A DNA stretch of 64,000 nt from Myotis daubentonii (lineage: Eukaryota; Chordata; Mammalia; Chiroptera; Vespertilionidae), in assembly GCF_963259705.1 (NCBI RefSeq), contig NC_081840.1, positions 152,952,282 to 153,016,281 on the forward strand, given 5' to 3'. The translations under genes and the position numbers were made by a program. A model generated the notes under the pieces. It was not told the origin of the DNA and did not search any database. It saw nothing but the letters and a program-made list of their open reading frames with translations. Shown piece after piece: positions 58,231 to 64,000 of the stretch (its first letter is position 1; each line of letters begins with the position of its first letter).

Positions 58231-59933
58231 TTAGTTTGGTGCACAACTGTCCAGATATTTTTCTCCATTACTGTCCAATACATTATGATTATGTTTACAG
58301 GATATATGTTATTTTATGACTCTAGCTTTTTCACATATGAGGATTATTCAACATGAGCACAGTTATTTCAATATAGGTCACCATTAAATAGTCTTCCACC
58401 ACTTTCAAAATTATCAAAGTTTTACTTAAACTTAAGGTGTTTTCAATATTAATCTAAACAATATTAGTATATGGTTCAAAATAGAATGGAGATTATTTAA
58501 ATGCATTTCTATTCTTGGGGATCATAGGAAAACAGAACTTGAATAAAATATTAAGGAAAGGCTATTAAGAGATATTAGAACTAATAATGAGAAGGAATAT
58601 TTTGACACTTGTTTAAGTCAGTCTCTGTTCCTGCTATGCAATTTTGAGAAATGCTAGTCTATATGTATTTTAAAAAGTAACTATTTCTATTATTAAAATA
58701 TCAGTCTGGTAACTACCACGTAGTTTATGCATAATGCTAATATCCACATATGGAGTTCTCATAGTGTACTAGTGATCACCTTCACACCTTGCCCCTGATT
58801 CCAGAAAGTTTGGTGAATATGATGACTATTCTGGAGTCCCTGTAAGATTCTAAAAGTTCTGAAATATCCTTAGTAACAACTTTTTCCCAATTATCACCTT
58901 CATAGGTATGACAAATGGATTAGTTGTTTTATGTGAGTTAATAAGTGTGTTTCTATTTAATAAATAAAGAGTAGAGACTATTGCTGGTCATTGTTCTATT
59001 TTCCAGGGCACATAGTATATGATGACATTTTACCTGTTGAATTAATTTAATAATGAAAGGGAAGACAAGTTAAAAGTCATGAGGACCAGATGCTTAGTGG
59101 TTTTGCTACAAAGGAGACCACATAGTGCCATGTTGATAGAGATATAAAAATCAGAAAGGACATGGAGTACATAGGTGGGAACAGGGACATTTGCGAGGGA
59201 AGGGGTTGGGAAAAAAAGTCAAAGGCAGGGAATATATTCTGGATGAGAAAGAAGACAAGTGCCATTAGAAATTACTTAATGCCAGCACATGGAGTCTAAG
59301 ATGAGCCAAAATTGTTCACCACTCATTGTGAAGAAAGAAAAATTCATCTCCTGTGTTCATTCATTCATTTGCCAACTAATTGTTCAATGCCTACTACTAC
59401 TACTGTTACAAGGCAGGCTCTGTTCCACGCTTTTGGAATACATCATCAGACAAAGGTTCTAGGTCAATAGAACTATAATGTTTAAGGGGAAAGTCTTTGA
59501 ACAATAAATATTAGTATGTAAGTAAATTATGTAGGATGTCAGAAGATGGAAGTTGCTCTGAAAATAAAAGTAATCGGAAGCAGGACAAAGGGAATAATAA
59601 ATAATTTATAGTATAAATAGCAGTCAAGTTGGACTTTATTAAAATTTAGTTACCTAATGGGATTTGAAGAAGATAAGTGGAGTGGTTTGGTCAAGAGAAC
59701 AATGAAGGAGAGCATTCCACGTGGAGGAAACTTTTAGAGGAAGGAGCCAAAGGGAGAATGTATCTGGATGTTGAAGAATAGCCAGGAGGCTAGAGTTGCT
59801 GGAGTGGGGAGCAGCAGAAAACTAAGTTGGAAATTAAGAGTCAGATGATGTGAAGCATTTTATGCCATTGTACAAGTTTTTCTTTTACTGGGAAGGTATT
59901 ACCAAAAGATTTATTACATGACTGGACTATTCT

Positions 59934-59936
<3 letters not shown>

Positions 59937-59987
<51 letters not shown>

Positions 59988-60003
59988 CCTCCCTCCCTCC
60001 TTC
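59937..60003. repeat. (TC)n microsatellite with (TCCC) edge
   Basis: About 25 TC units followed by CCTCCCTCCC-type sequence. Minus-strand frames giving RERERE are artefacts. Confidence 0.97.
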
Positions 60004-61063
60004 CCTTTTTCCTTAAGCTCCTCTAGCTCTGGACTCATATTTTGGTCAGTATCTACATTTAGATGTACTCTCTCCATATGTTGAGTTGTAGATGTCATCT
60101 AAAGCTATGAGACTGAAAGAAAAAAGTAGGGTGTAGACAAAAGAGAAGAGGACCAAATTCTGGAGTTGAGGCATACCAACATTATGACATCAGTGATAAG
60201 AGGAAGAACTAGAAAAAAGGACAAAATGAATAACTAGTAGATAGAAGGATGTACCTGTCAGAATGTGATCAGAAAAGAAGAACCATAGGATTGGTCTAGA
60301 TGGGGATTTATTATAGGGATTTGTCCTTATATAATGATGGGAGCTGTTTAAACAGTTTACATGTGGCTGTCGCTATTGCTGGACCTATCCTAGGAGTGGG
60401 AGAAGCTGATGAAGCAGCTCTGGAAAGAGACAGAGGTATTTCAGACTTACTTTCCTTGAGCCCCTTACCAACAAGGTGCACTGGCAGGTCGGCAACAGTA
60501 GAGACGTTTACCCAAACACTAACCTTCTAAACATAAAAAGGATATGACTGCTGCTTTGTTGCTTCCTCTCCAGTCTGACATCAAATATCTCTTGTGTACC
60601 AACCTGGCAGTACTGTGAAAGGACAGGTATTTCAAGAAATATGGTTTTAACTTAGCTAAGTTTACAATACAAATCAACCAGCAAGAAAAACTAAGAATTT
60701 TAGTGACCTGGAAACAAGTAAGTAAAGGTCAATTGTGTGATTTAAGGAAGGGAAAATGGCCAATGATGCCATATGCTGCTGATAGGTACTGGTAAGATGA
60801 CTGAGTAGTTATCTTCAGTGTAGAGGACATTGGTAAAATGGATAACAACAGGGTCAATGGAATTGTGTGTGGTGGGGGTTGAAAAATACAGTGAAGTGGA
60901 TTTTTCACTTTGTAGGAGAGGAAGAGAGAGAGTAGTAGAGACAATACCATGAAGAAGTTCTATCAAAAAAAGAGTAAGGAAATTGGGTAATAATTAACCA
61001 GGGGGAAAAATCAAACATTTTTTAAGCAGGGAAAAATGGCAAAATTTTAAAAGTTGATAGGAA

Positions 61064-61353
61064 TCTACACTAATAAAAGAGAAACATGCAAATTGGTGTC
61101 ACTCCACTATGCCCGCCAGCCAATCAGATGAGTATGCAAATTAACCCAACAAAGATGGTGGTTAATTTGCATACACAGGCAAGGAACGAAGACTGAAGAC
61201 TCCGGCCAGAGTGAAGACTGAAGACTGAAGAGGCTTGGCTTCTCTGCTGCGGCCGGACCAAAGGCCTGGGTCCCAGGTGCCGGAGGAAAACCGGTGCCGG
61301 CAGCCAGGGGAAGGAAGGCCTATTGTGTGAATCTTCATGCAATGGGCTTCTAG
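61064..61353 (+). mobile_element. Helitron, type B, 290 bp
   Basis: Starts TCTACACTAATAAAAGAG after A and ends GGGCTTCTAG at 61353, directly followed by the TC of the next Helitron. The 3' hairpin is diverged (TGTGTGAATCTTCATGCA). GAAGACTGAAGACT-like tandem repeats lie at 61185-61230. Confidence 0.92.
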
Positions 61354-61477
61354 TCTTATATAATAAAAGCCTAATATGCTAAGTGTCTGGTTGTCTGGTC
61401 GTTTGTTCAACCAATCAAAGTGTAATATGCTAATGATATACTAAGGTCTCTCAACTGCTCACTATGATGTGCACTGA

Positions 61478-61491
61478 CCACCAGGGGGCAG
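61478..61491 (+). promoter_or_regulatory. CTCF-like motif
   Basis: CCACCAGGGGGCAG preceded by CACTGA, a full match to the CTCF core. No inverted partner is present in this copy. Confidence 0.55.
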
Positions 61492-61506
61492 ATGCTCCAA
61501 CTGATA

Positions 61507-61669
61507 GGAGGAAGTGTAAGAGGTGAAGCACTCATCCAGAGGTTGGGAGAATGAATGGACCCAGGATTTTAGCACAATTGGCTAGCAGCTAGAAGGACCC
61601 AGAGAGGGTTCATGGCTATAAGTCTACAAAATAAGGACTTCTACATTAGCCCTGTTTTTAAATACAGAG
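61507..61669 (+). repeat. 163-bp copied segment inside Helitron
   Basis: Identical to 62271-62433 except one base (A at 61618, G at 62382), same orientation, constant offset 764, no gaps. Homology begins at GGAGGAAGTG and ends at AATACAGAG, sharply at both sides. Confidence 0.97.
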
Positions 61670-61952
61670 TTTTTAGCTTGCTGCTGGAGTCCGGATGATC
61701 GGGACTGAGCAAGATGGGCCAGGCATGCTCTGGAGCCTTCCTTCAGTCCCTCCACAGCTGGCCAACCTCCCACATCTCTCCCTGGTCCCAATCATGCACC
61801 TGTGGTGTCCCTTGGCCTGCCCTTCACCCTCTCACATTCTGGGACTCCTTGGGGGGATATTGGAGAGCCTGTTTTGGCCCGATCCTACAGGCCAGGCCAA
61901 GGTACCCCACTGGTGCATGAATTAGTGCATTGGGCCTCTAGTAAACCATAGA

Positions 61953-61966
61953 GATAGATAGGTGAT

Positions 61967-62022
<56 letters not shown>

Positions 62023-62023
62023 T
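61953..62023. repeat. (GATA)n microsatellite
   Basis: About 14 GATA units with interruptions, 15 bp after the Helitron end. Confidence 0.97.
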
Positions 62024-62270
62024 TGATGTTTTAGGAGAATTGCTGGGTGATATCTTTTAGCCATCAAGAAGGGCATGATCTGATACACAAATGATGGGAA
62101 GGGCTTTCTATAGAAGCATAACCATCTCTTTCATAGCAAATGGGGAGGCAGACCAAGGAGTTGATGGGCTCTTGGTTGTCTGGGTGGTATTTCATCTAAT
62201 GACTCCAAATTGAAGCAGGAAGCAAAGATATCAGCTAAGAGGGAAGATGGGGAGAGGATGTTGGAGGTTT

Positions 62271-62433
62271 GGAGGAAGTGTAAGAGGTGAAGCACTCATC
62301 CAGAGGTTGGGAGAATGAATGGACCCAGGATTTTAGCACAATTGGCTAGCAGCTAGAAGGACCCAGAGAGGGTTCATGGCTGTAAGTCTACAAAATAAGG
62401 ACTTCTACATTAGCCCTGTTTTTAAATACAGAG
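62271..62433 (+). repeat. Source copy of the segment inside the Helitron
   Basis: This copy is continuous with surrounding old repeat DNA on both sides and is therefore the likely source. It starts 334 bp beyond the 3' CTAG of the Helitron that contains the duplicate. Confidence 0.85.
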
Positions 62434-62440
62434 AAAAGGA

Positions 62441-64000
62441 ATATAACTTTGCAGCAAATTTTAATTTTTTCAAAAACTCTTTTACTAGGTTATGCCAGCA
62501 GCAAAGCACCAGGCTAGGTAGACAGAAGCCAGCTCCCCTGGGAGTTATTTACATTAAGCTCTGTGTAGCAGTAGTTCCAATTTAATAATATGCCCATAAT
62601 CAAACTTATAACCTAAATTTGAAAGCCTTTAAAAACACTTAGTAAGGTGGAAATGTAAGGGCATCCTAATTACAAACTATGTAGAGAGATTAATGTACCT
62701 CATCAAATAATTTTTTTTAGAGTGAGTGCAAACCAGAGCCTTAGTCCCCTGAATGTCCTGTTCCGTGGCCTCTTTATTGCTGTTCCCAGGCTTGCATAGT
62801 TGGGGTTTTACATATTAATTAAGCAGCCTGCAAAGAGAAGCACTTCAACACATAATGAGTGCATATGGAGATGAATCAGTTATTGGCACCAACCACCACC
62901 ACAGCCATATGCAGCTCATTTTATTTTATTTTAATTTTGCTATTTCTCTGGCCCACCCACTAAATTTTATTTTCTCTGCCAAGTTACACCCCTGTGCTTG
63001 GTTTAGAAACAAGACACAATATTATACTTCTGTATTCACACTTAAAACACATTGTAATAACATTGGTTTCTGATCTCTCTTCAATGATAATTTTAGGAGG
63101 AAATGGTTTAAAAATGGAGAAAGGCCTGAAAGAATGAGGTAACAGAATGACTCCAATGGATATGCTGCAGTGCCACACTATTTGAGGGGGACACAAAGGT
63201 ACAGTTAAGGCCTTGTTCTTGTTACTGGTCTGTCCAGCCAGCTTCACTGCCTTGATTATAAAATGCTTTAAGACAATTCTTTGGGGGAGGGGCAAAGAAA
63301 GGCTGGGAAGAGCCCAGTGCACAGGTATGTTGAAGCCAGCAGTGGGGTGTGGGGAAGTGGGGGGAAGCTATGTCAGTCCAGACATTAGAAGATTTAACTT
63401 TGCGAATAGTTCTCCAGAAAGTACATTGGACAGAGAATTCAGATGATTTTCCCTAAAAAGCTGAGTGCACTCAGAAATTTCCCATGGAATCTATTGAAAA
63501 TTAGGTTTATAAAGGGTTGATTTTAAAGTTGCATGACCAGAGCCTCTGGAATCCAAATTAAATGCCACTGTCAGTCTTTAAGCCACAAGGTAACGCATAA
63601 TCCCGGAAAATTGAAAGTAACACTCCTGTCTTCTAATCAATGCCTTCTGCATCAGTATATTTTGATCTGTGTGTGACCAATATTCTAATATTTGAATCAA
63701 AGCCACAAACATTAGAATAGACCCAAAAGTATGACTTTAAATCTTAAGTAATCCCATAACGTCCACATTAATTTTTTTCTTAATATAAGCTTCCTATCTC
63801 ATTTCCTTTACAATATGGAATACACAGCATAAGATACATCATAACAGACATTTACTTTTAAGTTCTTCCATCTCCCAAGGAAGTGACTAGGGAACATACC
63901 TTCCAACTAATAATTTTATCAAAAATATTAGTGCCTTGTGCTCACTGACTGCTTGATAAAAGCCACCACAGCAGCAACTAACACCAGGGTAGAACATCCT
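62441..64000. other. Unassigned non-coding DNA
   Basis: No gene or repeat family is recognised to the end of the window. Frames at 62984-63322 (minus) and 63213-63446 (plus) overlap and have no motifs. Confidence 0.4.

Larger units (their letters stand above)
55051..59349. other. Old repeat-derived and unassigned DNA
   Basis: Purine-rich sequence to about 56560 looks like a degraded LINE or half-LINE (HAL1-like) in sense orientation. The rest (56640-59349) is AT-rich without recognised families. One segment, 56304-56395, recurs diverged at 58141-58230. No coding gene is visible. Frames such as 56638-56859 and 57632-57832 have no motif. Confidence 0.35.
61354..61937 (+). mobile_element. Helitron, type A, with a recent internal insert
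   Basis: Starts TCTTATATAATAAAAGCCTA immediately after the previous CTAG. It ends with GTGCATGAATTAGTGCAT and GGGCCTCTAG (61934-61937 region) before T. Between AACTGATAG (to 61506) and TTAGCTTGCTGCTGG (from about 61672), which are contiguous in the related copy at 20170-20394, lies a 163-bp insert that is almost identical to 62271-62433. One full CTCF-like motif is present. Confidence 0.92.
59350..62440 (+). mobile_element. Ancient unclassified interspersed repeat (interrupted)
   Basis: TTCATTCATTTGCCAACTAA, GAGAGCATTCCACGTGGAGG, TGCTGCTGATAGGTACTGGT and GGTCATTGGT-like phrases recall a long old mammalian repeat that I cannot name securely. It appears to run with gaps from 59350 to about 62440, broken by a TC microsatellite, two Helitrons (61064-61937) and a GATA repeat. 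Confidence 0.35.

Noticed and set aside
61507..62433. Simple tandem or segmental duplication of the locus
   Set aside because: One copy is embedded within a Helitron whose two halves are contiguous in a related copy, and similarity stops sharply at 163 bp, so local copying into the element fits better.

Overview
The window looks like nuclear DNA of a vesper bat (Vespertilionidae, e.g. Myotis, Eptesicus or Pipistrellus). The reasoning is as follows: at least twelve copies of a tRNA-derived SINE with VES-like head and CT-rich tail; about a dozen Helitron (rolling-circle) insertions with the TC...CTAG ends and GC-rich 3' hairpin of the bat Helibat group, which is rare among mammals; a SPIN-like hAT element; Tc1/mariner elements; and many LINE-1 fragments. 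These calls rest on remembered family features, not on a database search. I see no intact protein-coding gene, rRNA or tRNA gene. The region reads as intergenic or intronic, AT-rich DNA built almost wholly from nested transposons of different ages.

Layout. 1-4.3 kb: weakly recognisable DNA with two VES SINEs, an LTR-like stretch and the SPIN-like hAT. 4.3-11.3 kb: old LINE-1 ORF2 and 3' regions, split by a 1,043-bp Helitron carrying host-like DNA (4836-5878), a second Helitron, an antisense LINE-1 and a VES. 11.9-17.4 kb: a Helitron, an LTR-like block, a 1.8-kb composite Helitron with a 48-bp minisatellite, and a Tc1 element with a broken transposase. 18.5-26.1 kb: microsatellites, an unidentified coding-like remnant and long antisense LINE-1s, one split by two abutting Helitrons. 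28.3-36.8 kb: Helitrons (one composite), a GC-rich island, antisense LINE-1s, a MaLR-type LTR and a twin-primed LINE-1. 36.8-54 kb: VES SINEs, LINE-1 pieces, a Tc1 MITE, more Helitrons and a pogo/Tigger-like MITE. 54-64 kb: old poorly classified repeat DNA with a final pair of abutting Helitrons.

How parts work together. The Helitrons fall into two end types. Type A starts like TCTATATAATAAAAG. Type B starts like TCTACACTAATAAAAGAG. Four times a type B element lies directly upstream of a type A element in the same orientation with essentially zero spacing, which suggests composite units. One Helitron lacks a 3' end of its own, runs through about 0.5 kb of non-Helitron DNA (with a MIR-like SINE and promoter-like motifs) and stops at the end of a second Helitron. 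Another contains a 163-bp copy of DNA found 334 bp beyond its own 3' end. Most type A elements carry one or two close matches to the CTCF core motif, often as an inverted pair, so the family may be distributing architectural or regulatory sites.

Limits. Repeat boundaries without target-site evidence are approximate. Family names are from memory, and old LINE subfamilies cannot be fixed by eye.
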